In this document: piece by piece, positions 8,446 to 17,065 of the stretch | Numbering within the stretch: the stretch's first letter is position 1 | Layout of the letters: each line of letters opens with the position of its first letter | Source of the DNA: an uncultured Eubacteriales bacterium | Lineage (GTDB): Bacteria > Bacillota > Clostridia > Monoglobales > Monoglobaceae | Direction of reading: 5' to 3' | NCBI GenBank assembly: GCA_900545865.1 | Contig: URAN01000009.1 | Coordinates: 1 to 64,000, forward strand | Length of the DNA stretch: 64,000 nt | Position numbers and translations under genes: made by a program | The notes under the pieces: generated by a model | Seen by the model: the letters and a program-made list of their open reading frames with translations, nothing else | Told to the model about the DNA's origin: nothing | Databases searched by the model: none

Positions 8446-9642
8446 TTATCTAAGCGCCAATGCAGGTTCAAGCTTTGCAGCTTTTAACGCTGGCAATAGT
8501 CCTCCAAGCAACGCTACAACAACGGATGTTATAACAGCTACCACTGCCGAAAGAATAGGATATTCCAGTGCCGCTACGGGGGAATCCACAGGCAGAAATA
8601 ACCCCATGCCTTGAACCAAGAAAAAGGATATCAGGATTGAAACAATACAAACAAACACTGATATAGTTAATTGTGCGCCTAACACTAAAGTAACAATATT
8701 CGCACGAGAAGCGCCAATCGCCCGTCTAATTAGTAATTCGTGAGTACGTTGTTCCAAGGATGATAACCCTATGTTAATTTGTCCTAATACAGAAACAAAT
8801 AACAATAAAAATGACGTTACCAAAAGTCCTAATTGAAGTACAGAAAGTACGGAATTATAAGTATCTCCAATATCACTTTTCCCTATGATATCCAAATTTC
8901 CTCCTATTGTATCTTCTAAAATGTCATGTAATGACGAATACATCTGTCTCATGGTAATTCCCGCTTCTGAATGCCAATGAACAGTTGCATTTTTTACTTT
9001 CCACATATTCGGAACAAGTAGTTCTATTGAATGGGCGTCAAGATATACAGTTGGTATATCTGTCCCGTCATTCACAGTACCTACCACATTAAATGGTGTT
9101 AATGAAAGACTACTTTCTACATTTCCAACAGCATATGAAGTATCAAAATAATTCTGTGCTGCTTTATTTACTACCATGTACAGAGTTTTATTTATTTCCG
9201 AAGAATCAAACCAATCCCCTGATGACATAGGCAAATTATAGATTTTGTTATATGTGCTTGTAGTAAAAACAACATCTACGGGTACAGTCTTTTTGTAAAC
9301 AGTGTCACTTATGTCTTGTAGAGAAGAGACAGACGCTACTGGAGCAACTGTTATCTCTTCCAGCATGGAAAAGGTAACAGCCACAAAATGATCAGTATTG
9401 TAAATTTCTCGAAAAAAATTCTCCATTTTAATGGTATCTTGAAAATCTGATCCTGTAATTGAAAAAGAATATGTAGGACTCCATCCATACATCTGTGCAT
9501 TGACAGAAATCAAATATTCTTTACCAAGCGTTCCCACCAAGACAGAACTAATCATTGCAATAATTCCTACAAACATCGATATACCTGTTAAGATATTTCT
9601 TAGAGGAGAGATACGAAGGTCTTTAAGGATCATATTTAACAC
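8446..9642 (-). CDS. MacB/FtsX-like ABC transporter permease
   Basis: This 399-residue membrane protein has one N-terminal transmembrane helix (about 15-40), a large extracytoplasmic domain (about 45-270), and three C-terminal helices. Between the first two of these is the FtsX hallmark R-T-H-E-L-L-I-R-R-A-I-G-A-S. This is the MacB topology, used for extruding peptides or transmitting signals rather than for bulk transport. GTG 9642 is preferred (GGAGG 7 nt upstream) and overlaps the ATPase gene by 20 nt. It pairs with the ATPase 9623-10336 and the MacA-like adaptor upstream. Confidence 0.88.
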   Translation of the reverse strand: MLNMILKDLRISPLRNILTGISMFVGIIAMISSVLVGTLGKEYLISVNAQMYGWSPTYSFSITGSDFQDTIKMENFFREIYNTDHFVAVTFSMLEEITVAPVASVSSLQDISDTVYKKTVPVDVVFTTSTYNKIYNLPMSSGDWFDSSEINKTLYMVVNKAAQNYFDTSYAVGNVESSLSLTPFNVVGTVNDGTDIPTVYLDAHSIELLVPNMWKVKNATVHWHSEAGITMRQMYSSLHDILEDTIGGNLDIIGKSDIGDTYNSVLSVLQLGLLVTSFLLLFVSVLGQINIGLSSLEQRTHELLIRRAIGASRANIVTLVLGAQLTISVFVCIVSILISFFLVQGMGLFLPVDSPVAALEYPILSAVVAVITSVVVALLGGLLPALKAAKLEPALALR

Positions 9643-10336
9643 ATTGAATCCTCCCTTCGTCCATCTCATATATAATATTACAAATATTTGCAACATCAGA
9701 ATCATGTGTTACAAATAGAAGCATTATGTCACGTTCATGCACAAGCTGAAATAAGAGTTCTATAATTTGCTGACCGGTTTTTTTATCTAATGCACCTGTG
9801 GGCTCATCGCATAAAATTACTTCCGGTGATGTTGCCAGTGCACGAGCAATAGCAACTCTCTGCTGTTCGCCACCAGATAATTTAGAGGGATAGTCATTTT
9901 CTTTTTCTTCCAACCCAACACTTTTCAAGAGACTTTGTATCATTTCTTTTCGTTGCCTCTTATCTAAAATTTTTTTTGCATAAAGTAATGGCAGCTCAAT
10001 GTTTTCCCAAACTCTTAAATGCTTGATTAAAGAATAATTTTGAAAAACAAATCCAATATTATTAGCACGCAACATAGATAACTGGCGATCTGTGAGCGAG
10101 GAAACAGAAGTCCCATTGTAACAATACTCTCCCTTATAAGAACGGTTCAGCAATCCTATAATAGATATTAAGCTCGTTTTTCCAGAACCGGATTTACCAG
10201 TAACAGCATAACTATAACCTCTTTTCAATTCCATATTAGCATTATTCACTGTTACTAAAGTATCGCCGTTATTTAATTTAACCGTAGCTGACAAATCTTT
10301 TATTTGAATTATATTTTCATTAATGATTTTTCCCAT
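9623..10336 (-). CDS. MacB/LolD-like ABC transporter ATPase
   Basis: This 237-residue ATPase has the Walker A motif G-K-S-G-S-G-K-T-S (near 45-53), a Q-loop, the signature L-S-G-G-E-Q-Q-R, Walker B V-I-L-C-D-E-P-T-G-A-L-D, and the switch His in F-V-T-H-D. Signature and length match the LolD/MacB branch. ATG 10336 gives a normal length and directly follows the stop of the adaptor gene (10338). It powers the permease encoded just downstream. Confidence 0.92.
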   Translation of the reverse strand: MGKIINENIIQIKDLSATVKLNNGDTLVTVNNANMELKRGYSYAVTGKSGSGKTSLISIIGLLNRSYKGEYCYNGTSVSSLTDRQLSMLRANNIGFVFQNYSLIKHLRVWENIELPLLYAKKILDKRQRKEMIQSLLKSVGLEEKENDYPSKLSGGEQQRVAIARALATSPEVILCDEPTGALDKKTGQQIIELLFQLVHERDIMLLFVTHDSDVANICNIIYEMDEGRIQCVKYDP

Positions 10337-10337
10337 A

Positions 10338-11204
10338 TTATGAATTACTCCTTGGGTCAAGATTTGGGGGAATAGACGAGACCACATCTCCTTCTTCTAC
10401 GCCGGATAATATCTCTATATATGCTCCGTCTGTTGCACCTAACATTACATCTGTTTGAACACGCTCCCCGTTTTTTATAACTGTTACTGATCCTTTGCCT
10501 TGTCTGCCTGCAATCACAGAAAGTGGTAACAACAGCACGTCTTTTTCTGTTTCTGCGGTCAAAACAACCGTAGCACCTTGTCCCGGCTTTACATCAACAT
10601 CTCTGCCAATCAAACATTGCAATACAATGTTTTGCTGTACGGGAGAGGTCGTTGATATATTTTCATTATTTTCTGATACCGGTGCTACAACAGCGACTGC
10701 ATCTGTGGGACCAACACCGTCAAAAACTTGAAATTTTGCTTTTAATTCGGCATTTTCCGGTAAAGTGTTTAAAAAATTTTCTGCTTCAATATTTAAAGCA
10801 AATCCTGTATATCTTACAGTTGCTATCGGATAATTATTGGGAACAGTTTCATCAGATGAAATGACAGATATAATTGTTCCGTCAACAGGGGATCTGATTT
10901 CTGTTTCGGAAACTTTTCCAATTATGTCTCCAGCAGCAATTTTATCTCTGCTTGTGACATGTGCTTCAAAAACGCCATGTTCAGAAGAAGATACAACAAA
11001 ATCCGAAGATTTAACAATCATAGTTTGAGATGATAGTGTTGGTGTAAGAGTCCCTCGGTTAACTGTTACTGTATCGTCAAGTTGTTTAGTATTAACTGAA
11101 TCAACATTTTGTTCTGTTTGTTCATTGACGGAACATGCAGACAGAATAATTGCCGTACATAATATTAGCAACATTGCAATTCTTTTTTTACTTTTTTGCA
11201 TCAT
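10338..11204 (-). CDS. MacA-like membrane-fusion lipoprotein
   Basis: This 288-residue protein has a signal peptide and lipobox (L-S-A-C near residue 22). It continues with a biotinyl-lipoyl-like half motif (I-I-G-K-V-S-E-T-E-I-R-S-P-V-D-G-T-I) and a beta-barrel region ending G-Q-G-A-T-V-V-L. Gram-positive MacA-like adaptors of this kind work with MacB permeases in peptide or antibiotic export. ATG 11204 is used because AAGGGGG lies just upstream. It is the first gene of the five-gene cargo operon; a strong hairpin separates it from the two-component genes. Confidence 0.85.
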   Translation of the reverse strand: MMQKSKKRIAMLLILCTAIILSACSVNEQTEQNVDSVNTKQLDDTVTVNRGTLTPTLSSQTMIVKSSDFVVSSSEHGVFEAHVTSRDKIAAGDIIGKVSETEIRSPVDGTIISVISSDETVPNNYPIATVRYTGFALNIEAENFLNTLPENAELKAKFQVFDGVGPTDAVAVVAPVSENNENISTTSPVQQNIVLQCLIGRDVDVKPGQGATVVLTAETEKDVLLLPLSVIAGRQGKGSVTVIKNGERVQTDVMLGATDGAYIEILSGVEEGDVVSSIPPNLDPRSNS

Positions 11205-11240
11205 ATACCCCCTTGTTATATATTCTTTGAGAAAAAGCAA

Positions 11241-11290
11241 TAAAGGCTTTTGATCTAATATAGTAATTATATCAGATTAAAAGCCTTTAT
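11241..11290 (-). terminator. Long-stem hairpin between the kinase and exporter genes
   Basis: Arms 11241-11260 and 11270-11289 pair over about 20 bp (taaaggctttt...aaaagccttta). It lies past the kinase stop codon and upstream of the exporter genes on the minus strand. It is probably a terminator or attenuator that uncouples regulator and exporter transcription. Confidence 0.65.
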
Positions 11291-11348
11291 TTATAAAATT
11301 GCCCACAAGAAAACTCTTTTTTTTACTATAGAAATTCTTACGATTTTC

Positions 11349-12428
11349 CTACGAAAGAGGGAGTGTAACTGTAAATATAATTTTTTCATCTTCGCTTTCT
11401 GCAAGAATAGTTCCTTTATGAAGTTCTATAATTTGTTTTGCTATGGCAAGCCCCAGACCAGCGCCGCCGCTACTGGTACTTCTCGCACCATCAAGCCTAT
11501 AAAACTGTTCGAATATTCGTTCCAGCTTTTCTTCCGGAATGGTGTTTCCATGATTTTGGAAAATGATCATAGCATCCTTTTCTTGAACTTCAACATTAAT
11601 CAGAATTTCTGTATCATTGAAACTATATATTACAGCGTTGCGCAAAAGATTATCAAATACACGCTGAATTTTATTTGCATCACATTGTAGTGTTATATCC
11701 TCTTTAATTTTGAGATTACAAGTCAAATTTTTTTCTTTTAGCAATGGCTTAAACTCATATACAAGCTGCTCCAGTAGTCGTTTAAGATTTATTTTACTAT
11801 ATTGTAATGTAATATTTGACAGATTAAATCTTGTAATTTCAAAAAATTCATTGATTAAATCTTCAAGTCGTTCCGCTTTGTCTAAGGCAATTGAAAGATA
11901 TTTTGTTTGCAATTCTTTTGATATTTGTGTTTCATCACGTAATAAGGTAAGATAACCAATAACAGATGATAGAGGCGTCTTTAAATCGTGCGCTAAGTAC
12001 ATTATCAAATCGTTTTTTCTTTGTTCATTTTCTTTTGCAAGTCTTGCGTTATCTTCCGATTCTTGCTTTAAATGATTCAATTTTATTGCTATGTCACCAA
12101 GCTCCGGTGATAATTCGACATAATTTATATCTTTGTCAAATATCTGACTCATGGCATGCTGCAGCTCATCCACATAAGCAACAACTTTTTTCAGAAGTTT
12201 ATAAGTAATATTTATAATACAAATTACCAATACAACGATAGCTGCCATGCCAAGATAAAGCGATCTGTACACAAGATAATAGTTTGGAACATATTTATCA
12301 AGAACTTTTTGCAAAACTGATCCTAAAATAGTAGCAACAACAACAATAATTACTGTCCAAATCACACATTGTATAATATAACTTTTGAAAAGGTTAGTCA
12401 GCAAATTGTTTTTCTTATTCAATTTCAT
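11349..12428 (-). CDS. VanS-like sensor histidine kinase
   Basis: This 359-residue kinase has two transmembrane helices (about 20-42 and 58-78) with a very short external loop. It continues with a dimerisation box Y-L-A-H-D-L-K-T-P-L-S (phospho-His near 147) and the ATPase domain with N-box L-L-R-N-A-V-I-Y-S and G-G-A-G-L-G-L-A-I-A. The H-box closely resembles VanS. ATG 12428 overlaps the regulator gene by 14 nt. The short loop suggests sensing within or at the membrane. The ligand is unknown; the adjacent exporter and carboxypeptidase are likely targets. Confidence 0.92.
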   Translation of the reverse strand: MKLNKKNNLLTNLFKSYIIQCVIWTVIIVVVATILGSVLQKVLDKYVPNYYLVYRSLYLGMAAIVVLVICIINITYKLLKKVVAYVDELQHAMSQIFDKDINYVELSPELGDIAIKLNHLKQESEDNARLAKENEQRKNDLIMYLAHDLKTPLSSVIGYLTLLRDETQISKELQTKYLSIALDKAERLEDLINEFFEITRFNLSNITLQYSKINLKRLLEQLVYEFKPLLKEKNLTCNLKIKEDITLQCDANKIQRVFDNLLRNAVIYSFNDTEILINVEVQEKDAMIIFQNHGNTIPEEKLERIFEQFYRLDGARSTSSGGAGLGLAIAKQIIELHKGTILAESEDEKIIFTVTLPLS

Positions 12429-13113
12429 ACCCAACCCCCCAAACTGTTTTGATAAATTTTGGCTTTTTGGCAGGTTCATTCATTTTCTCTCTAAGTCGAC
12501 CGATGTGAGCCATTACAGTATTGTTATTGTCCAAATATTTTTCCTTCCATACAGCTTCAAATAATTCCTCAGATGAGACGACCTTACCTTGATGTTCACA
12601 CAGATACCAAAGAATCGAAAACTCAATAGGGGTTAATGATATTTCTTTCCCAAACAAAAAACATTTATGACTATCCCTATTGATAATTAAACCTCTTATG
12701 TCATATTCATTCTTTACAATAGTTTGATTTTGTTTAGAATTATTATATCTTTGATAACGTCTCAGTTGAGTTTTTACTCGTGCAACAACTTCCAGAGGAT
12801 TGAATGGCTTTGTGATATAATCATCTGCACCAATAGTAAGCCCCATTATTTTGTCGCTATCGTCTATTTTGGCCGTGAGCATAATTACCGGAAAATAAAA
12901 TTTCTCCCTGATTTTCTGACAGATACGGAATCCGTCAATATCCGGTAGCATTACATCCAAAATTGCCAAATCAATCTCTGTTTCCTCAATGCATTTTAAC
13001 GCATCAACACCATTATAGAATTTATAAACAGTATATCCATCATTATTCAGATAAACTTGAATTAAATCGGCTATCTCTGTTTCATCATCTACCACTAAAA
13101 TTTTTTCGTTCAT
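12415..13113 (-). CDS. VanR-like OmpR-family response regulator
   Basis: This 232-residue regulator has an N-terminal receiver domain with acidic pocket V-D-D-E, phospho-acceptor Asp near residue 53 in L-A-I-L-D-V-M-L-P, and the switch Lys in Y-I-T-K-P-F. A winged-helix DNA-binding domain follows (L-T-P-I-E-F-S-I-L-W-Y-L ... V-W-G-V-G-Y). The phrase L-T-I-G-A-D-D-Y-I-T-K-P-F is typical of VanR. ATG 13113 has AAGGAG 8 nt upstream. It overlaps both the HTH gene before it and the kinase after it. Confidence 0.92.
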   Translation of the reverse strand: MNEKILVVDDETEIADLIQVYLNNDGYTVYKFYNGVDALKCIEETEIDLAILDVMLPDIDGFRICQKIREKFYFPVIMLTAKIDDSDKIMGLTIGADDYITKPFNPLEVVARVKTQLRRYQRYNNSKQNQTIVKNEYDIRGLIINRDSHKCFLFGKEISLTPIEFSILWYLCEHQGKVVSSEELFEAVWKEKYLDNNNTVMAHIGRLREKMNEPAKKPKFIKTVWGVGYEIE

Positions 13114-13288
13114 TATCAATGCTCCTTTTTAACCTCTTATCAATAGGCTTTTCTGAATTTTTCGGAATCAGCCACATATAGCCGATTTTTGAAACACCCG
13201 GTATACGGTTTTCCTCGCAAAGTTTCTGTACCCGTCTTTCAGAAATTCCCCATATTTTTGCCGCTTCTGGACAAGACATATATTCCAT
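13085..13288 (-). CDS. Small HTH_17/MerR-like DNA-binding protein
   Basis: A 67-residue protein with the pattern M-S-C-P-E-A-A-K-I-W-G-I-S-E-R-R-V-Q-K-L-C. This is the excisionase/MerR-like winged helix, followed by I-P-G-V-x-K-I-G and W-L-I-P-K. AAGGAG lies 9 nt upstream. It overlaps the response-regulator gene by about 30 nt and heads the regulator operon, so it is probably a local regulator of the cargo rather than the ICE excisionase, though the latter cannot be excluded. Confidence 0.75.
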   Translation of the reverse strand: MEYMSCPEAAKIWGISERRVQKLCEENRIPGVSKIGYMWLIPKNSEKPIDKRLKRSIDNERKNFSGR

Positions 13289-13457
13289 ACTACAACCTTC
13301 TCCTTGTTATAGTTTATCAATATTCATTATATACGGACATACGAATAAAGTCAATAGAAAATAAAAGAATATTCGAATTATTTAAGCTAATAATAAGAAC
13401 TGTATAGACATATACAAAACATAACATGAACTGTAAAATATAATAGGGTGAACAAAT

Positions 13458-13814
13458 ATGTCAAAGCGACCATTACCATTATACGATTTTAGTTCTTTCG
13501 GGGCAGCTATAAAGGCCGCAAGGAACGAGCGTGGAGAGAGCCGAAAAAAAGTAAGTGACGCACTATATATTTCTCCTCGTTATCTTGCTAATATCGAGAA
13601 TAAAGGACAGTAGCCAAGTTTACAGGTATTTTATGACCTTGTAACCCGTTATTATATTTCAGTTGATCAATTCTTTTTTCTTGATAATGCTGCTGAAAAG
13701 TCAACGCAAAGGCGACAACTCGACAGTCTGATTGATACTATGAACAGCAAGGAATTAACAATTATGACAGCTACTGCGAAGGGAATATTGAAAGCCAAAG
13801 AGCCGGAGGAATAA
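13458..13814 (+). pseudogene. XRE-family regulator interrupted by an in-frame TAG
   Basis: Starting at ATG 13458, the frame encodes a helix-turn-helix domain (F-G-A-A-I-K-A-A-R-N-E-R-G-E-S-R-K-K, then I-S-P-R-Y-L-A-N-I-E-N-K-G). It hits TAG at 13611-13613 where family members usually have a glutamine codon, and then stays open to the TAA at 13812 (L-Q-V-F-Y-D-L-V ... A-K-E-P-E-E). The 118-codon total length is normal for the ICE regulators placed before mobC. One C-to-T change explains the break. It may be a loss of function that derepresses transfer, or a suppressed stop. Confidence 0.75.
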
Positions 13815-13830
13815 GTCTCCGGCTTCCTTT
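13802..13830 (+). terminator. Intrinsic terminator after the XRE regulator
   Basis: The stem gccggag (13802-13808) pairs with ctccggc (13817-13823) and is followed by ttcctttt. It overlaps the last codons of the broken regulator and separates it from mobC. Confidence 0.75.
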
Positions 13831-13959
13831 TGTCATTGCAAAGTCATTTTTGAAGATTATAGCCGATTACAGGCTATTTTTTTATTGGTTTTAACCGTAA
13901 TTTGCGCAACAAAATCAAGATTTTAAGCAGATATTGAATATAGGGGAAAAACTAATTTT

Positions 13960-14060
13960 TAAGGAATAGCAAGCAAAGCGAGTGTAGCCACACTCACGAT
14001 TTTTACGGCGGTCATTTCTTTGAAATTGCCGTAAAAATATTTTTGGGATATTCCCAAACC
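13960..14060. other. Candidate origin of transfer (oriT)
   Basis: Three inverted repeats are packed directly upstream of mobC and the relaxase gene: 13980-13995 (gagtgt-agcc-acactc), 13999-14038 (11-bp arms atttttacggc/gccgtaaaaat) and 14043-14057 (ttggga-tat-tcccaa). A non-coding, repeat-dense stretch beside mobC and a MOBP-type relaxase is where oriT normally lies. The nick site itself cannot be placed. Confidence 0.55.
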
Positions 14061-14089
14061 CTTATTATAAATACACGGAGGATTTTTTA

Positions 14090-14419
14090 ATGGCAAACCG
14101 AAAAAGAAAAATGGTGCTTCGCTGCCCGGTAACAGACGAGGAACGAAAGCTGATTGAACATAAAATGTCGCTTGTGCCGACAAATCAAATCGGAGCATAT
14201 CTGCGGAAAATGGCGATTGACGGATATATCATATACACCGACACAAAAGACATTCAGGCTATGAATAAGGAATTACAGCGGATCGGCAGAAACATAAATC
14301 AAATTGCAAAGCGTGTTAATTCCACAAGCAGCATATATCAAGCAGACATTGAGGAATTGAAAGGGGATTTACAGAATATATGGCGGTTACAAAGAACCAT
14401 CCTATCAACTCTACGCTGA
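14090..14419 (+). CDS. mobC: MobC-like relaxosome accessory protein
   Basis: A 109-residue basic protein with R-C-P-V-T-D-E-E-R-K-L-I, G-A-Y-L-R-K-M-A-I-D-G-Y and E-L-Q-R-I-G-R-N-I-N-Q-I-A-K-R-V-N. This is the ribbon-helix-helix/MobC signature. It should bind oriT and help the relaxase melt and nick DNA. GGAGG precedes the ATG. Its end overlaps the relaxase start by 40 nt, indicating translational coupling. Confidence 0.88.
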   Translation: MANRKRKMVLRCPVTDEERKLIEHKMSLVPTNQIGAYLRKMAIDGYIIYTDTKDIQAMNKELQRIGRNINQIAKRVNSTSSIYQADIEELKGDLQNIWRLQRTILSTLR

Positions 14420-15705
14420 AAAAAGCAATTCAGTATATCTGCAATTCCGAAAAGACCGACGGAACGCTGCTTATCGACTCTTACGGCTGCACACCCGAAA
14501 CTGCCGACATTGAGTTTGAATGGACGAGGAAAAAAGCAAAGGACAACGGCAAAGAAAGCCATCTTGCAAGACACTTTATACAAGCCTTTGAGCCGGGCGA
14601 AACAACGCCGGAACAGGCTCACGAAATCGGAAAGAAATTAGCTGATGAAATTCTGGGCGGCAAGTACGAATACATTTTAAGTACGCATATTGACCGGGGG
14701 CACATTCATAACCATATCATTTTTAATGATGTGAATTTTGTTGATTACAAGCACAGTCATATCAATAAAAAATGGTATTACGATACACGCAAAATAAGCG
14801 ACCGGCTTTGTGAGGAATACGGGCTGTCGGTTATTCCGCAGAATGAAAATAAAGGCAAAAGCTATATCGAATATATGGCGGCAAAACAAGGCACAAGCTA
14901 TAAGGCACAGCTTAAAGCGGATATTGACAAAGCTGTCCGAAAGTCGCTCGACTACTCCGATTTTCTGCTGCGTATGGAAATCGCCGGATATGAAGTAAAA
15001 CACGGTAAACATATATCATTCCGAGCCGCAGGGCGTGAGCGGTTTATACGGGGCAAAACTCTGGGAGGTTATTATACAGAGGATTCCATAAAAGAACGCA
15101 TTACAAAGAACGCTATACACCGACCGAAAAAAGAAAGTCGCCGTATCAACCTCATTATCGACATTCAGAATTGTATCAAGGCACAGGAAAGCAAAGGCTA
15201 TGAGCATTGGAGCAAAATATATAATCTGAAACAGGCAAGCCGAACACTTAATTTCTTAACAGAAAATAATCTGACTACCTATGAGGATTTAGAGGCTGCC
15301 GTAAATAAAATACATTCCGATTTTGACGGTGCGGCACAAAAAATAAAGACGGTTGAGAAAGCTATCGGCGAAAATGCGATACTGATAAAACAGCTTGAAA
15401 TATATCGGCAGTACCGACCTATATATTTGAAATTGCAAAAGGTAAAAAACAAAGAAGGCTTTACACGGAAATTCCAAAGAGAACTGATTTTATATGAGGC
15501 TGCCGAAAGAAATCTGAAAGGCAAAAATCCGCCGCCGCTTGAAGCTCTTATAAAGGACAACGGGGATCTGTCGGAACGGAAAGCAAAACTGTATGAGGAA
15601 TACAAAAAGCTGAAATCAAAATCTGCCGAAATCGAGGTTATCCGTTCAAATGTAGATACGCTGCTTAACCGTCCGAGAGAACGCAATCCCGAAATCGAAA
15701 AATAA
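14380..15705 (+). CDS. MOBP-type relaxase (MobA/VirD2 family)
   Basis: A 441-residue relaxase. The N-terminal domain shows the metal-binding His cluster H-I-D-R-G-H-I-H-N-H (first His near residue 103) and the partner motif F-N-D-V-N. A candidate catalytic Tyr lies in the first motif region near A-I-Q-Y-I. The C-terminal half (about 250-420) is coiled-coil-rich. It should nick oriT, stay covalently bound to the 5' end and be led to the VirD4-type coupling protein at 37936-39720. Length and layout match Tn1549/CTn relaxases. Confidence 0.9.
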   Translation: MAVTKNHPINSTLKKAIQYICNSEKTDGTLLIDSYGCTPETADIEFEWTRKKAKDNGKESHLARHFIQAFEPGETTPEQAHEIGKKLADEILGGKYEYILSTHIDRGHIHNHIIFNDVNFVDYKHSHINKKWYYDTRKISDRLCEEYGLSVIPQNENKGKSYIEYMAAKQGTSYKAQLKADIDKAVRKSLDYSDFLLRMEIAGYEVKHGKHISFRAAGRERFIRGKTLGGYYTEDSIKERITKNAIHRPKKESRRINLIIDIQNCIKAQESKGYEHWSKIYNLKQASRTLNFLTENNLTTYEDLEAAVNKIHSDFDGAAQKIKTVEKAIGENAILIKQLEIYRQYRPIYLKLQKVKNKEGFTRKFQRELILYEAAERNLKGKNPPPLEALIKDNGDLSERKAKLYEEYKKLKSKSAEIEVIRSNVDTLLNRPRERNPEIEK

Positions 15706-15796
15706 ATTGTAGCGCAAATGTAGCGTTATAGGGCTGGGCGCGGTAAAAATAATATGGTATAATGAATATAACTAAAAAGGTTTGGAGGTCGCTTTG

Positions 15797-16078
15797 ATGA
15801 ATTTTATAGAGGAATTGTACTATGGCAATATCAGCCCGCACAGCATAAAAATTGTACCGAATAAAAAATATGCGGAGGCGTCAAAGTTAGTCATACGGTT
15901 TGAAAACGAGCTGAAAGAAAACCTTGCCGAGCCGCAGCTAACAGCGCTTAACAGAATGTTAGAGGCAAACGAGGAGCTTTACACCGAAACAGAGCTTATG
16001 CAATTTAAGTTAGGTTTTCGGCTCGGTATTCAAATGATGATAGACGCACTATCCGCAAACAATGAAATTATAGAATAA
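15797..16078 (+). CDS. DUF6809-like small ICE protein
   Basis: A 93-residue acidic protein: F-I-E-E-L-Y-Y-G-N-I at the start, E-A-N-E-E-L in the middle, and F-K-L-G-F-R-L-G-I-Q-M-M-I-D-A at the end. This pattern is frequent beside ICE mobilisation genes (DUF6809-type); the function is unknown. ATG 15797 has TGGAGG upstream, and a TATAAT at about 15758 could serve as its -10 box. Confidence 0.7.
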   Translation: MNFIEELYYGNISPHSIKIVPNKKYAEASKLVIRFENELKENLAEPQLTALNRMLEANEELYTETELMQFKLGFRLGIQMMIDALSANNEIIE

Positions 16079-16092
16079 CGGAGGACTTGAAA

Positions 16093-16674
16093 ATGAAACG
16101 AGGAAAAAACATCTTATTGACGGCAATACTCACCGCCGCAATTACACAGTCGGCATATGCCGCAGAAATCCCGGTCGAGTGTGCACCGGAAAACGCAACA
16201 CCCGAAAGCATTGCAATAACGGAAAATCTGATTAACCCGATTCTTGACGAGGTGCAAAACGGTTTAGGTTATCAGCCTGCTTGGTGCAAAGCTCATAACG
16301 CAGTATTTAATGCCGTGCTTGCCGGGAACACAAACGGTTACGGTTATCTTGATTTAGCCGCTGTCGCGCGGAACGCACTCATTTATTATCGTGATGTTTA
16401 TTTAAGACCTGAATACTATGCAGAAAAGGAAACAGCCGCAAAACTGCTCTTATCGGATATTATTACAGAGGTTGAGAATGGCACAAAAGATTATGACACC
16501 GCACTCAAAGAGGCATACACAAAAATCTATCAGTCGATAAATCCCGCCTATGTTCCGAATGAGGAAATCGGCGTTGACCGAATATATTTAGATATTCCCG
16601 CTGCCGATACCGTAATGTTTACACAGGCAAGAAAGCTGCTCAAAGAAGCGCAGACAAGGAGTGTTCAAAAATGA
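16093..16674 (+). CDS. Secreted protein of unknown function
   Basis: A 193-residue protein with a clear signal peptide (basic start, then I-L-L-T-A-I-L-T-A-A-I-T-Q-S-A-Y-A-A, cleavage likely near residue 24). The mature part is acidic, with single Cys residues (C-A-P-E-N and A-W-C-K-A-H). No family is recognised. GGAGG lies upstream of ATG 16093; an in-frame TTG at 16087 is less likely. It overlaps the following membrane-protein gene by 4 nt. Confidence 0.65.
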   Translation: MKRGKNILLTAILTAAITQSAYAAEIPVECAPENATPESIAITENLINPILDEVQNGLGYQPAWCKAHNAVFNAVLAGNTNGYGYLDLAAVARNALIYYRDVYLRPEYYAEKETAAKLLLSDIITEVENGTKDYDTALKEAYTKIYQSINPAYVPNEEIGVDRIYLDIPAADTVMFTQARKLLKEAQTRSVQK

Positions 16675-17000
16675 CAAGAACGGATATTTTAATACGGTTT
16701 ATAAAAAAGAGCATAGCTCCGATAATAACCGCAATACTTTTGTATAACCTGTTCGCCGGGCTTTGTATAGCAAACGGATCGGTCAATTATATGTATCTTT
16801 TAATGCTTTGCGGAATACCTTTCGGAATACGGTTCATGTTCACACTGCCGGTCTTTATCGGAAATCCGGGCGTCGGCATTTTTATGACTGCTGCCAACAT
16901 AGCAATAGGCGCCGTAATCGGCGGCATAATCTTGATATGGAAATTGCTTGTCGCTGTCTGCTATGTGCCGTACACCGCTGTTAAGCTGATAACCGCATAA
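16671..17000 (+). CDS. Small integral membrane protein of unknown function
   Basis: A 109-residue protein with three or four hydrophobic helices (about 15-35, 40-62, 68-100) and a basic N-terminus. Its ATGA overlap with the secreted-protein gene indicates co-expression. No family is recognised. The stop codon abuts a 59-bp hairpin that is repeated exactly at 18088. Confidence 0.6.
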   Translation: MTRTDILIRFIKKSIAPIITAILLYNLFAGLCIANGSVNYMYLLMLCGIPFGIRFMFTLPVFIGNPGVGIFMTAANIAIGAVIGGIILIWKLLVAVCYVPYTAVKLITA

Positions 17001-17057
17001 AAAAATAAACCGTGATACGCCTATCGTTTAAGATAGAATGTATCACGGTATTTTTAT
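16999..17057. repeat. 59-bp direct repeat / hairpin terminator, copy 1
   Basis: This is identical over 59 nt to 18088-18146. It holds a long palindrome (accgtgatac...gtatcacggt with an inner ctatc/gatag arm) flanked by an A-run and a T-run, so it can terminate transcription from both sides: the plus-strand gene ending at 17000 and the minus-strand regulator ending at 17066. Confidence 0.9.
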
Positions 17058-17065
17058 AGCAATAT

